From: Hepsetus odoe
Lineage: Eukaryota; Chordata; Actinopteri; Characiformes; Hepsetidae
Reading direction: 5' to 3'
Assembly: GCA_017165825.1 (NCBI GenBank)
Contig: CM029386.1
Location: 6,497,582 to 6,561,581 of the forward strand
Length of the DNA stretch: 64,000 nucleotides
The notes under the pieces were generated by a model, which saw nothing but the letters and a program-made list of their open reading frames with translations, did not search any database and had not been told where the DNA came from. The translations under genes were made by a program, and so were the position numbers. Shown one piece after another: positions 37,000 through 50,800 of this stretch (its first letter is position 1; each line of letters opens with the position of its first letter).

Positions 37000-38870
37000 T
37001 GTGGTTCCACACAAGAGAAATTTTTAAATGAAGTTTTTTTTTTTTTTTTTTTTGTTTTTTTTTCCATTTCTGATTTTTTATTTATATATTTTATATATAA
37101 ATAAATATTGCATGGGTTACATTTTGCATTCATCCCACATTAGGTGCCACATTGGGGGGGGTAGTTGGAATTGTCAAACATTTGCACGTTCGGTAAGCAC
37201 TGAATGGTGAAGGTGCTACAGAATTTGGGTTGTTCATGTTTGTAGGATGCATGGTTGGTTCAGGCAATTGTTTTTATTTTTTATATTTTTTTTTCCCTTA
37301 CAAGTTTTAGAAAAAGCCCTTTTCCATTATGTTTTGGTTCAAAAGCTATATATTCTACAACTTTTTTAATAACTCAAATAAAACAATGTGACATTTATAC
37401 TTATCAGCTTCTGCCCATATCCTTTCAAAGGAAGAGCTGGTTCTAATTGTTCAGTAACTTTTGGCCAAAGGCCCTTGAAACCTGCTTTTAGATAAGTCTC
37501 AACTAAAGTCCGGGGTACACAGTGCAGTACAAGATTAGTATTAGTTAAATACCTTCATGTAGTGTAACATGCATAAGCTTGTGCAGTTAGATACTGATCA
37601 TTGTATTTTAAAAAATCAGCAGGTGATTTTTGAGCAAAGCTGGTTTTCTTTGCAAGTCATGTAAATGAGTCATGTGGTATTGCAGCAAGGCTAAAATGCT
37701 CAAAGGCACAAACCTCCAACATGAACATATAATCCAAACTGAGCAAGAAAAGTCGATTCTCAATTTCACATCGGCGCTATTCTCCCATTCTTGCAACACT
37801 TCATGCTGATGCCTACATTGATGCCTTAGCAATGCAACCCTCAAATATGCATAATAAATAATACTTCACAAATTGTATAAACGATTACAAATGAGGGACA
37901 TGCTCCGTTCTCTAAACTGCCTCCTGGGAGCTCTACCTGCCTAAACAAGCAGTGAGACTTGAATACAGGTTCATTACCTACAATTCCCAATTGGGCTTGC
38001 TGGAAGTGGAACAAAGTCTCTCACAGATTTTCCTTTCAAATTGTGTCTAATATCCAGTGACTGACTGTTAAAAAAGCTACAAACACTTCAATGATGGGAT
38101 ATTCCTTTAAGTTAAAGTAAGATTGAAAAAATAGGTTGAGATTTAAAGTTTCCGTAAGAATTTTACCACTTGCAGGCATGTTTTTTAATGCTGTGCCAAA
38201 GGCTTTCAAGTACAACAATTATTAAAAGGACCATATCCCTCTGCATGAGCCTGTGTGGTCACTAAGAGCTCTGGGTGCACCCAATTACATATGGGCATTT
38301 ATGGTTTAAATGTCCAGAGGGAAGCCATAAACTGCTAGTGGGAGGGACCAGAGCCACACCTACTACATTGCTATAGCAATAATATCTTAGGAACTGTCCT
38401 CCAAATGTTCCAATTGAATAAAAACAGCTTTAAAACATGGACTTCCATGTGAATGTCTTGTAAAAAGCAGTACAGGCCCATTATAATCATAGATTAACTG
38501 ATCAAACCTGAGATCTGTAACGAAGGAATAGAGCAAATGGGACCGTAATCCTCACATCTGAAAGGTGTTTGGCAAGTTCATCATTTGTAAAAAAGTAGGC
38601 ACTGTTCATTGCCAAGTCTTTCAGGAAATTGCAGTAGTTCCACAGGAGGGAGTAACTCTGCAGTACATTTGTAGTGACAGGGCTTCAAAATCTGCATCTG
38701 GTGGAGCAAAGGTTCAGTTAAAAGGTTGATAAAACGCTTCCGTGTCTAGTCCAGCTTCATGATCCAGGCTTTTCCTATCCTCTTCATTCAATGATAAAAG
38801 CGCAAGTCTTAAATAAATATATGTATCTTTAGAGGGAAAAGATTGTAGAAAATGTTTGTTCATCTCTGTC
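37000..38870. other. Intergenic between convergent plk1 and ern2
   Basis: Contains a 20-base T run (about 37035-37054) and the presumed ern2 3' UTR. The two genes converge here. I see no additional coding exon or clear repeat. Confidence 0.6.
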
Positions 38871-41800
38871 TTAGTGGTGGTAGTAGGGGTGGAAAAGTCT
38901 CTCGGGGGCACAGATGCTGAGGGCAGCATGTGTGTGCAGCAGTAACCGTGGGAAACGGGAGGTGAAGTACCCCACAAAGCCTTCTGGGACTTCACCAAGT
39001 GCTGACTGAACCTCTGGTGGGAGCTCGTGGTAGTGATGCTTCTGCAGTACAAACAAGCAAATGTCAAATCAAACACTTGCCTACCTCAAACCCAAAGCTC
39101 GCATCAATCAACAAAACTGCAAACCATCCTTAAAAACGTAGATGGCTGTACAATGAAGCACTTACTTTATTCCGCATAGCTCTGAGCAGATCTCTGACTG
39201 AGTTGCCTTTGTACGTGCGAAACTTTCTCAGATCTAATGGACAGGAATGCATTTCAAATCAACACATGCTTCAGTTACTCTATGATAAAAGTTCAGTTTA
39301 AAGAGGAGATTTTGATTCATACATTCCCCCTTGAAATCATCTGATCTAGCTTTTGAGAGTTTAGTTTGTTTTAAGTATTTTTAAAGAGCTGTTTCACTTA
39401 TTTTAGATATGCATTAAGGGTGTTAACTTTTATTTTACATTTACTGTAAAATACAATTTCTTTTATCACGGAGTCAGACTAATATCCAGTGTTTAGATAT
39501 TAATTTTGCTGGATTTAGAAGTGAATGTGGTATAATTAAAAACCCCTTTAAATTCATTATAAAACAGGAACTTATAGGTACAGTACTACGAACCAGCCTG
39601 TAGGGGAGCAGAGATATGCATCCTCCAGTTGGTTCTGACCACTAATCGACCTGCTGTTTCCAGCCGCATTACGATAGGACTGTCTGCTGGCTCCTTTTCT
39701 ATACGATCGCTGACATCCTACAATATAAAAACATGCAAAGTTACACAATGGGAGATTTTCAAGGTTATGCTTCTCATTCAACTTCAGTTAATTAAATTAC
39801 TTCCTATAGACCCCTGAAAATAGCAGCACATCTGACTGTTATGTGTTCAATGCGGGTATAAATAGTGACCTATAATCTCTTAGGTGTCTTAATTATGAAC
39901 CATACAATGGAAATCTGAATTAACTTGGACCAAGAGCTTTTTTTTGTTGAAAGATTAAAAGTAATATCATTTAAACAGCTCAATTTTTACAAAGATCTGT
40001 GAGTACTCTGTCCAGAGAGTCATCAAAACAAGACAACCTATGTGATGACCCAGCTTCTATAAAGAGTAAAAAGTCATGGGTTTATCTGGACAATTATTTT
40101 TTCCTGCTGGCTAGTTACAGGTTGTAGACAAACGAGATTTGGGAAAGGTTTGTTTTTAAGATAATTAGGTCATGACAATGACTTAGTAAGGTGTGGGAAA
40201 GAGATCAGGAAGTTGGGGTCACTTAGTCTGGGCAATGGAACAATTCATACAAACCTGAAAGAACTGCAACTGTTTTTCAGGGCTCCAGAAAAACGGATGT
40301 TTTAACACGGAGGCTGTGGATGGGCGGGCCTCCGGATCACCACTTATCATTCTCTCAATCAAATCTCTCCCAATCACATCCTCTAATAACATCAAAACAT
40401 ACAAAAGTAATGAATAAAAAGTTTCACTGTTTCACCAGCGCACCAACTCGACCAAGGTCATTTTGGAAAAAGCCTTAAAAATAAATACACATGTACATGT
40501 ACAACCACACACCGTGAATATCCTCCATGAAGTGCTCCAAGCTATAGGTTCCAGAGAGAATATTTGCCTGACGCCGCAGTGTGTCTCCAAAAGCATGCTG
40601 TCCTCTGGACACCACATAGTAAAACACGCAGCCAGCCGAGAACACATCCACTGCGCTTGTCTAGGAGGAAAAACAGTTTTCTGATACTTCATCCTTGAAC
40701 AGTTTCATGAACTTAACTCTGAAAATCAGATGCTTTGGATGCTTTTTGTCCACCAAGGACAAATAACTTATAGTTTATGTAGCATCTACACTGTGAATGT
40801 GTATATGGTTTTAGCCTACTAACATCTTTTGAAAACATGGAACGTTACAGAGTCTGTTTTAGGCATGGAAACCCATGGTGTTTTTTTTTTTTTACTTTTT
40901 GAGCCAAGTCATTAAATATTAGAAAATTTGTTTGATCTGTGATATTCCAGAAATTGCATGAGCTGCGGAAACATTGAATACAGTCAGCCAAGACAGTTGT
41001 GAGCTTCTTAACGCTGGACCTACTGGCAAACAAGTAATCAGACTTTCAACCAGATTATTGCTTTAAAACTGTTCTTAATGCTGCTGCAGGGTCTTACTGG
41101 GTTTCCCTTCTGCTCACTGACAAGTAACTCAGGGGCAATCCAGCCCTCTGTGCCTGGAATTCCTGAGCGCATGCTGAAACTATGGCGACCATCCGGAAGT
41201 TTTTTGCATAAGCCAAAGTCTGAGATCACTGCTCGCACCCGACCAAGCACTCCCGGATAGGAGAGAAGAATATTCCGAGGCTTTAAATCTCTGTGAACTG
41301 AGAGATAAGATGATGAGGGGAAGAAAAAAAGGAAAACAAAAAGTGAATAAGACTAGGCAGTGATAAACATGCAAAGCACAGAAGGGCAAGGCCAGTTTCA
41401 TTGTAAAGCTATCACAAATTAAGACAATGTAATATTATAGCCCAGCAGCATTACTTTTACCATGGACACCTACTATGGTGAAGGAGACTCACCGATGTTG
41501 AGCGAGTGCAGGTGATTGAGCCCACACATTGTCTGTTCAAGCAGTGATACTGGCTCCAGGGTGGAATATTGACAGGTTGGGTCCTCAACATACTGCAAAA
41601 TAAATGTGTGGGATAATTTACATACAGTTTTTTACTTATACCTCATTTACAACCAGTGTAGGCCAGCAAATGTTTACATTCCAAATATTCTCACTCGTAC
41701 AGTACTTCCAGCCTTTTTCAGTGAACCAAACTCAGTTCTGTTAAAATAACCTAAACCTGAATAGGAACAAGCTGCTTTTTGTGTAAAAAGAAAACTCTTC

Positions 41801-44800
41801 TTTAGAATACCTGAATAACTCTATAGGTATTGTGGCTCAGGTTATGCCTTCATGATCATTTGCTTCTAGTTTAATGTTTTTGCATTAACTCAAAAGAAAA
41901 TCAGGGGTGCAGCCTTTATTATATAGAATGCACTGCCTACAGAGAAACTAGGGAAGTTGGACTTACTTATATGGCAGAAGTAGCTATTACTATTATTACT
42001 ATTGTTAGTCTTGATGCATTTATATATTTACAGAAAATCGGTCTGCTATGAGAAAAAAATCAAAGCATGAAAAACAGGCCAAACATGACCTCTGCTGGAA
42101 TCACAGAGATACAGTTTGTGCTCTCAGAACAAAGTGAGAGGTAGAAGCAAATAGAGAAAATAAAATGTCCATCCCACAATAGTCCAGAAATAACAACTGC
42201 TATCCTATACACAAAGTACTGTGCAAACGTTTTTGGCAGGTGTAAATAATGACTGTTTATTTTTATCAATTTACAAAATGCAAAGTGAGCGAACAAAAGA
42301 AAAATCTAAATCTAATCAGTATTTGGTGTTACTACCTTTTGCCTTCAAACCAGCATCAGTTCTTCTAGGTACACTTGCACAAAGTCAGGGATTTTGTAGG
42401 ATTATAGTCGATGTATGATCAACCAGTTTTACCGAACAGGTGCTAATGATCATCAATGTCACACGGAGGTCGAAACACAGTCATGTTTGGAACAAGCTAC
42501 CAGCAGAGTTCCTTCAAAAACTGTGTGCAAGTGTAGAACTGATGCTGTTTTGAAGACAAAAGGTGGTCACACCAAATATTGACTTGATTTAGATTTCTCT
42601 TTTGTTCATTCAATTTTGTTGATTGATGAAAATAAATGATTAACACTTCCATTTCTGAAAGCATGCTTCGTTTACAGCATTTTTTCACACCTGCCTAAAA
42701 CTTTTGCGCAGTACTGTACAATACAATGGAGTGCCACAGAAATGCAGTACAAGAAAACACAGTTACTGAGAGTGTATTTGGAGGTTGAAGACCTCAGACC
42801 TGTTGAAGAGTGGCAGCACATAGTTCGATGGCAATGTACGTGAACTGTCGATCGCGTTCAGTACAGAAGTAGCGGATAACATTGGAGTGTTCGTCAGATT
42901 CCCGTAGCAACTGCACCTCACGCTCAGCAAACTCCAAACACTCAGGCAGGATCCGCTTCACTGCAACACGCCGTCCATCAAAGTGACCCCTTAATACATA
43001 CACACAAATGCACGCACACAAAAAGCAATATATTATCATTCACAAGACACATTATTTTTTTTTACCTCCACGGCACTGTCCACAGCATGTCCTCACATTA
43101 GGAATAATCCAATTCTTATTCCTTTACTCTAATTTTATGTTGTAGGAGTGAAAACACTAGTTAGGTTAGACTAATTGTTGTTGCCTAGACAGGAATTAAG
43201 CCTAGTCCTTGACTACACAACATCCTGGATAGATAAATAAATAAATAAATACATAATAATAATAAAAAGAAAAAGTAAAAAGTAAAAAGAAACTGGGATT
43301 ATGCCTAATTCCTTAACTTCTAAATTAGAAGTTTAACTCCTCTTACATGCAAACAAACAAACTGGGTTTACTTGCATTGTATGTCACTGCTGAATTAATA
43401 AATACAGTTATGGCAAATAATAGCATAAGAGGCAAACCAGTCACTAATATATACACTGCTCAAAAAATTAAATGAACACTTTTTAAACAGAGTATTGTGT
43501 CAAGTCAGTTAAACATGTGGGATGTTGATCTGGTCAGTTAAGTAGCAGAGGGGGTTGTTAATCAGTGTCAGCTGTTTTGGTGTTAATTTCATTAACATGT
43601 GCACTAAAGGGGCAACAATGAGACAACCCCAAAAACAGGAATGGTTTTACAGGTGGAGCCCACAGACATTTTTTCCCTCCTCATCTTTTTTTTGACTGCT
43701 TTTCAGTAGTTTTGCTTTTGACTAGGATCAATGTCACTACTGGTAGCATGAGGCGATACCTGGACCCTGCAGAGGTTGCACAGGCAGTCCAACTCCACCA
43801 GGATGTTACGTGCCATTGCCAGAAGGTTTGCTGTGTCTCCCAGTCTCAAGAGCATGGAGGAGATTCCAGGAGAGTTAACAGGCATTTACTCTAGGAGAGC
43901 TGGACAGGGCCGTCAGAGGTCCTTAACCCATGAGCAGGTCTGGTATTTGCTCCTTTGTGCAAGGAGGAACAGAATGAGTACTGCCAGATCCCTACAACGT
44001 GACCTTTAGCGGACCACTGGTGTGAATGTCTCTGACAAAACCATTAGAAACAGACTTCATGAAGGTGGCCTGAGGCCCCGATGTCCTGATGGGCTGTGGA
44101 GCTTGAGTGGCATTTGCCAGAGAACATCCGAATTGGCAGGTACAGCACTGGCACCCTGTGCTTTTCACAGATGAGAGCAGGGTTACTCTGAGCTCATGTG
44201 ACAGACATGAAAGGGTCTGGAGAAGCTGCAGTGAATGTTATGCTGCCTGCAACATTGTTCAACATGATCAGTTTGGTGGTGGGTCACAGTTGGTCTGGGG
44301 AGGCATATCCATTGAGGGACGCACAGACCTGTACAGAATAAATGATGACACCCTGACTGCCATTAGGTATGGGGATGAAATCCTTAGACCCATTGTTAAA
44401 CCCTTCGCTGGTGCAGTGGGTCCTTGGTTACTCCTGGTGTATGATAATGCCTGGCCTCATGTGGCAAGAGTATGCAGGCAGTTCCTGGAGAATTAAGGAA
44501 TTGATACTACTGACTAGCTTCCAGAGGTCCCAGGTTCGAATCCCACCTCTGGCACTACCACCACTGGGTCCCTGAGCAAGACCCTTAACCCTAAATTGCT
44601 CCAGGGGGACTGTCCCTGTAATCAGGACGTGGAAGTCGCTCTGGATAAGAGCGTCTGCTAAATGCCGTAAATGTAAATATATGAAAAACACACGACAGAA
44701 TGGGCACTACTTTTTTGAAAAGCATCAAATATCTAAAAGGCTCATAAAAATATTTTTAAAATCTTATAAAAGTTGTATACTGCTTTGCAACATGGACTGT

Positions 44801-47800
44801 AGTCAATCTAGTTACTATGTCACTTAACAAACAAAATGGCATATGGTAAAGTAAGCCTAGGACTAAATGGTTAAATACAAATGCTGTTCTAAGTCCCGTC
44901 AGTAATTCGGTCTCACATTTTCTGATACACTCACCGAAACACAAACGTTCCCTCTGTCCCATGGCCTAGCACTTCTGACGGTCTGAAAGAGATTTTTCCG
45001 ACTTCGACCACTTCGGGTTGATCATCTAATTGAACAACACAAGCTAAATTCTCAAAATGATATTTGTTTTGTATTCATTCTGGACATTTTCAGAAGACAT
45101 TTCATAGATTACTTTTGTGAAACACCTTGTCCCATGGCAAAATAAAACCTAATGAAACTCCTTAGGGCTGCGCAATTATTCCCTGATAATTGTTATGGAA
45201 ATCTCTACACTCTAAATTTTCAACAGGAGTGGGTGGGACTAAACTGCTATAGAGTGAATAAGATTTTTGTTATTGTGCTGGGGGGGGGGGGGGGGGTCAC
45301 TTTGAGTAGGCAGTTTTTGAGGCTTAGTTTCTAAATAAAGACTATGTTGATGTGGGAGTAATTGTTCATACTTTAGGCCTTTTCAAGTAAAATAAAAAGT
45401 GGGGATATGGTCCTATGAATAGGTAACCCAAATTGCAACATACAGCAGTATAATTACAACATACAGCAGTATAATTACAATTCTCCACATTGTGCAGCCC
45501 TAGTCTGCATGCTCATAGCACATTTGAAAATCAAAAAGGCAGCATGGGTGAAATTTCACAGCCCAGAGTCCCTTATCCCTTGTTCTATCTGATATGTACT
45601 CTTTATTGAAGAGTCAAGGTTGAGTCTAAGAATTACTGGAGGTGCCTGATTTCAGTGGGGTGGGGGCAGCGGTGGCCTAGTGGTTAGGGCATCAGCCACA
45701 TGATCGTAGGATCAGGGGTTCGAACCCCTTCCCAATGGGTTGCCCTGAGGTACCCTTGAGCAAGGTGCCGTCCCCGTCCCGCTCCTCCCTGCGATGGGCT
45801 GGCGACCTGTCCAGGGTGCGTCCCCTGTCCTCGCCCTGTGTGCGCTGGGTTGGACGCCAGCACTCCCCCGCGACCCCATTTGGGACAAGCGGCAGATAAT
45901 GGATGGATGCCTGATTTCACTTGATTTTTTTTTGAAAATGTATATTGTTTTAAATTAAATTATTACATCCAAATGTTGACCAAAGTAGTCAGTTTACCTC
46001 TCCTGATACACTGATATTTCCTTGGGTATTTTGTAATTGAATAATGACTAAATAAAACAGCATTATCTGAACAGGACATATGTGAAATGCTCTCACTTTC
46101 TGATTGGCTGGATGTCACTGGAGGAATGGAGTCTTTATTGCTTGATGCAGGCTGAGTTTGACGGGAAGAGTCATAACCACTTTTGTCTGAGTGGTTATTG
46201 CTGCTGGAAGTGGATGAGGGGGCTGTATCAGTTGCTGTGGGAATAATCTGACTGGTCTGATCAGTCAGGGGTCTAGAATGTACAGCGCCTGTAGATTTCT
46301 GGGGCTTTTTAACCTGCTGATGGAAAAACACAAAAACATGGTAAAGATATACTAAAATTGACTGAAACCCTAAAACACACCTATGGTTCTACTCTATCAA
46401 GACCTGACTATTCATTATTATTATTATTATTATTATTTTATGTGTGAGTGCTGAGATCATCTTGGTTCAGACAATTTAATTCAATATATTTGTCAGATGT
46501 CATCCAGGCTTAGGTTTCTGATAGCCTTTCTCCCACTTCTAATACATTGCTGGCTTTAGTTAAAGTGAAACACTACTACTTCTACTAAATACATGTATTA
46601 TTATTATTATTAAGCAATTATTTAGATTTTACTAATTTGATTATGAATGTCATTTATATGTATTTAGTTAACACACTTATTCAGAGCATCTTAAAATTTT
46701 AAAAATTTAAGTTTTAAAAAAAAGTTTTAAAAGTTTTAAAGGACACTTTTTGGTGTTGTGTGGTGTGCTTACCCAAGCAGAGGCACAAATTCCAGCTTGC
46801 TGCAAAGGTGGGGAGGAGGTAAAGGTTACCCACTACCCTAGCTTATTTTTTTATGGAATTTTTAATAACTGCCTAAAATACAATGTAATTTACAGATTTT
46901 ATGATTAGGAATGAAGAGCTTTAATCAAACTCTAGTGTTCAAGTTTGCGCAGAATGTTACATGGCCACAGTCCACTGAGTCACTTATTGCGTATGTACTT
47001 TCAGCTAAAATTTCAAGATTGAATAAAGCTCTACTAGTTATCTGCATAACTGAGAAAATTTTGTTGTTTGTATCATCTGACAAAACCAACAAATTCTGAT
47101 GAAAAGTACACTTACTTGAGTGTAGGTGAATAGGAAGGCCAACCATGCTCCAAGCAGCAGTGTGGCCACAATCAGGGTCACAGGATCTGAGGTCAAGGAG
47201 TCAGGCAGCACAGGGGAAGAGCTCTCACGGGTTACTGGTGGCAACTTACAGAGAAAATGGCAAACAGATTTGCTTCATACATACATGTTCTCAATACTGG
47301 GAAATAATTATTCAGGATTAATTGAGCTATTTAATAGATGATTTGAGTGTTTGTCACACAGGGTGAGGTCCAGGCTGAAATGAAGCAGAGCCACGAGGGG
47401 GGATAACATCACCAGAACGTTGCAGGTTTTCTGGAAATTCTCTCAACATGGTGGTATGGGCCAGAGGGGGGACCTCATGGTGCCCTGTATATGCAAAAGC
47501 AAAGAATTACCTCACAATTCAGCCCTCATTAAAAATATGTAGAGTTGCTGTCCCCTCATTTAAAAAATAAATAAACAAATAAATAATATATGGTCTAACT
47601 GCACTAGTAGGTCCTTACTGGGACAGTCATATAGGAAGTGACTCACAAATATGTGGATGGCAAACTAACTTAACTAACTTATCAGTGATAAATTTTCAAA
47701 TTCAAAGGGGCTGCTGTGTGTTTGTTGTACCTTCATGTGAATAAATCAATGAGAAACCCACCCGTTCTCCAATCTGTACACTTTTTTGTGTTTTCAAAAT

Positions 47801-50800
47801 CTGATACCTCTAACCAGCATGTGGTATGGGAGCAAGGAACACAAAAATATGAAGAGCAGGGACAAGCCTTCCCTGGGTTAAAGTGGGTGTTAAAGATCAG
47901 GGAAAATGATGTATCTGCAAGCCAAGGAGTGTTTTTCTGTATCTGTATCAATAGCTTGCCCAGCTGATTTAGTTGATGGTATTTTATTTCACTTTTGATA
48001 TTGTGTTAATCAGACTGGCTAAAATCATTGTGAACACTTGTAAAAGACTGCCCTGAGTATTTGATAGTTAAACTTTTGAAGGTTTTCTTTCACAATAATG
48101 AAATATGATCATTAACATTTTCTATGGTTTCTACAGGGAAAATAAACACAAATTCTCTCTCACATTTCTGTCTCTGTGTGTATAGCCTAAATCTACTTGG
48201 ATTTTGTGAGACCCATCATGTAGAACAAACCTATCAGCAGCCACTGGTTTTGCAGAGGGTTGGAGCTTCCAGGTGGGTATTTGACATCAGTGCTTGGCGT
48301 GATTTCACACTCACTTTGCCCGTTCCCCACTGTGACGCCTGCTGTGATTGGCCCCTCAATCCGTGCCAAAGTGAGGCTGTGAGGCTGCCATGGCAAAAGG
48401 ACCAAGTTTACAAAACAAAGTGGTGGTAAAAAACTGGTGGTAAAACCGATAATAATGAAGTCAGTTACTTACCACCACAGCAACTCCTTCGTGCACAAGC
48501 GAAGTAGAAGCATAAAGATGTGAATCCATCTTCCCAACATATAGAGTAGGACTGCACAGAAACACATGCACATACCAAACTCATCAATACAAGGTAGTTA
48601 TGACCATTGAAGGTAATTTAAAGTCAAAGTCATTTAAAGTTGGTTTGGTGTGAAATGGTTTATTGTAAATAAACTTTTAGACTCTGATTTTCTTTACCAT
48701 GGTGATGAATGAAACCATGTGTCTCCAAGAAAAATACAGCCATGTTATTAACAATTCAAATCCACCAATAAATCTGCACACCATCTGAGTTTTTATATGT
48801 AATGATGTTAGTAAAAATGTGCTAAATAAAAACAATTTTTTAAAAAAAGGAAAAAAAAAAAATCCATTTTTTACCATTACCAGTACCATTTTTGCCTTAC
48901 AATGTCCCCCATTTATCACTTTGCTATGAATGAGCTCATCTTACAAACCCTTGAGTAGAGTTGAGGTTTCTATCACCACTTTTTTTTTTTTTTCCAGATC
49001 AAACCAATTAAGAACTAACTTATGCCTTAAAAGCGTACAACAGTCTTACACAAGTTGTGTCTTGGTGCTGTGCTGCTCTTGAGTGAACTGATAAGCCCAT
49101 CTCATGGTGTGTGACTGTATGTTCTGGGCAGTGAAAGTGAGGTATCTCAGAGTTTCTGTGGCAACGGTTAGGTGGGATGCTCGCCGTAGGCTGTCTTGGG
49201 TCCATAAGTAGAACCCAGCCACTGGGGAATTGAACTTCTGCATCCAGAGGACTTCACCCGAGTCCCGATCCACTGTCACCACAAGACCATCTCCACTGGA
49301 TGCAAAGTGGGACATCTCTGTTAAAAACACAAACACACAATTTAAATATACAAACAAATTTCTGCTTCCTGCAATACTTGCTTTATATTAAAGGAATACT
49401 GAAGAACAGCCAATAGTGAAAATTTGATGGGCATAAAAATGCAACTATATATGTGTACATAAGAATAATACAATTATTGGTAAGGAAAGTTCTAACATGT
49501 ACATGAACTGAGGAACATTAAATTTTGGGACAAGTAGGTTGCTGCTTTTCTAGCCATTTTGAAGTGAGTTTTCAAAATTATTATTAAGTATTAAAAGGAC
49601 TTACTGTAGTCATATTTCTGGTCATCATAGAGAGGAGCGGAGTAATCATTGTAAGTGGCGTTCCACCTGAGCTCCTGCGTTTTCGTGTCATACATGGTGA
49701 TCATGTACTCTGGACAAACACAAGGGGAAAATGGGAAATGTGAACACCATGAAGAATAGTCACAAAAATGACCTAACAGAGGACATTATGTATAGGTTTT
49801 GAGTTTCAATAATATATTAAATTATATTGATGCAATTCTTTATCATTTGTTTTTGTAAAAAAAAAAATTTAAAAAGTGAAAGTGAAAAGTGAAAGTGACT
49901 ATTCGTCATTGTGAGGTCACAGCACAGCACACAGTGAACCACAACCAAATTGGACGTCTGCATTTAACCCATGCAAACACCATGCAGCAGGGGGCAGCTA
50001 TGAAAGCACCCGGGGAGCAGTGATGGACGGTACCTTGCTCAAGGGTACCTCAGGGCAACCTTCTTTCTGAGCTCCAGACTGATTTCCTTTGTCTTTGGCA
50101 CTGGTGAGTAACAGTAGTCCCTCTTGTGTTCAAGTGCCCTGTTCCTTGGAGACTTTTTATGCTGACTGAATGTTGTTAAGAAGCCAATTGACTGCACAGG
50201 TGTGGTTTCAAAGCTGAATGGTTAATTATTGTAGGTGTGTTTTGAAAGCAAACATTCACGTGGGGCTAATATTTTTGACCGCCCCATTTTTCACTATATT
50301 TGATATAAAGCAAGCCTAAAAATGTATTTTATATTACAAAATGTACCAAAAGCTACTAAATAGCACTGGTGAATGTTTGCTTATATCAAGTTTCATCAAT
50401 GCTAGTTTAGAAAAATGTTCCACAATTCCTGGGGGGCTAATCATTTTGGCCTCAACTGTATTTGTAGTTACCTAGCTTAAGTAACGCATATGCGTTTGAC
50501 ACCTCTGGTTCTTTTGATATGAATGGGTAATAATGTATTATATTATACAACAATTGGTTTGCTTGAGTGTGGAGCATGTGAAGATCACTGGCAGTACAAA
50601 GTCAGCTTGGTTGTTATAAAGGTGCTTCTCTTGTTGCAACACTTAGCCTTAAATTGTATTATGAATGGAATCATGACACTTTAAAATACATAATTGCACA
50701 GCTCAAACTGTTGGTGCTTGTGTCCTTTTAAGAAGTACATTTTTCAGCTAAACAAAACCAAATCCAGCATCACTTGTTTTTGGCTCATGTCACCTGTCAA

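Noticed and set aside
37976..37998. ZNF143-like CTACAATTCCCAATTGGG near the ern2 3' end
   Set aside because: Only half the consensus fits and it is not near a promoter; likely chance.
44107..44496. Transposase fragment as a domesticated host gene
   Set aside because: It is part of a frameshifted, 3'-truncated Tc1 copy inside an intron, antisense to ern2, with no splice context.
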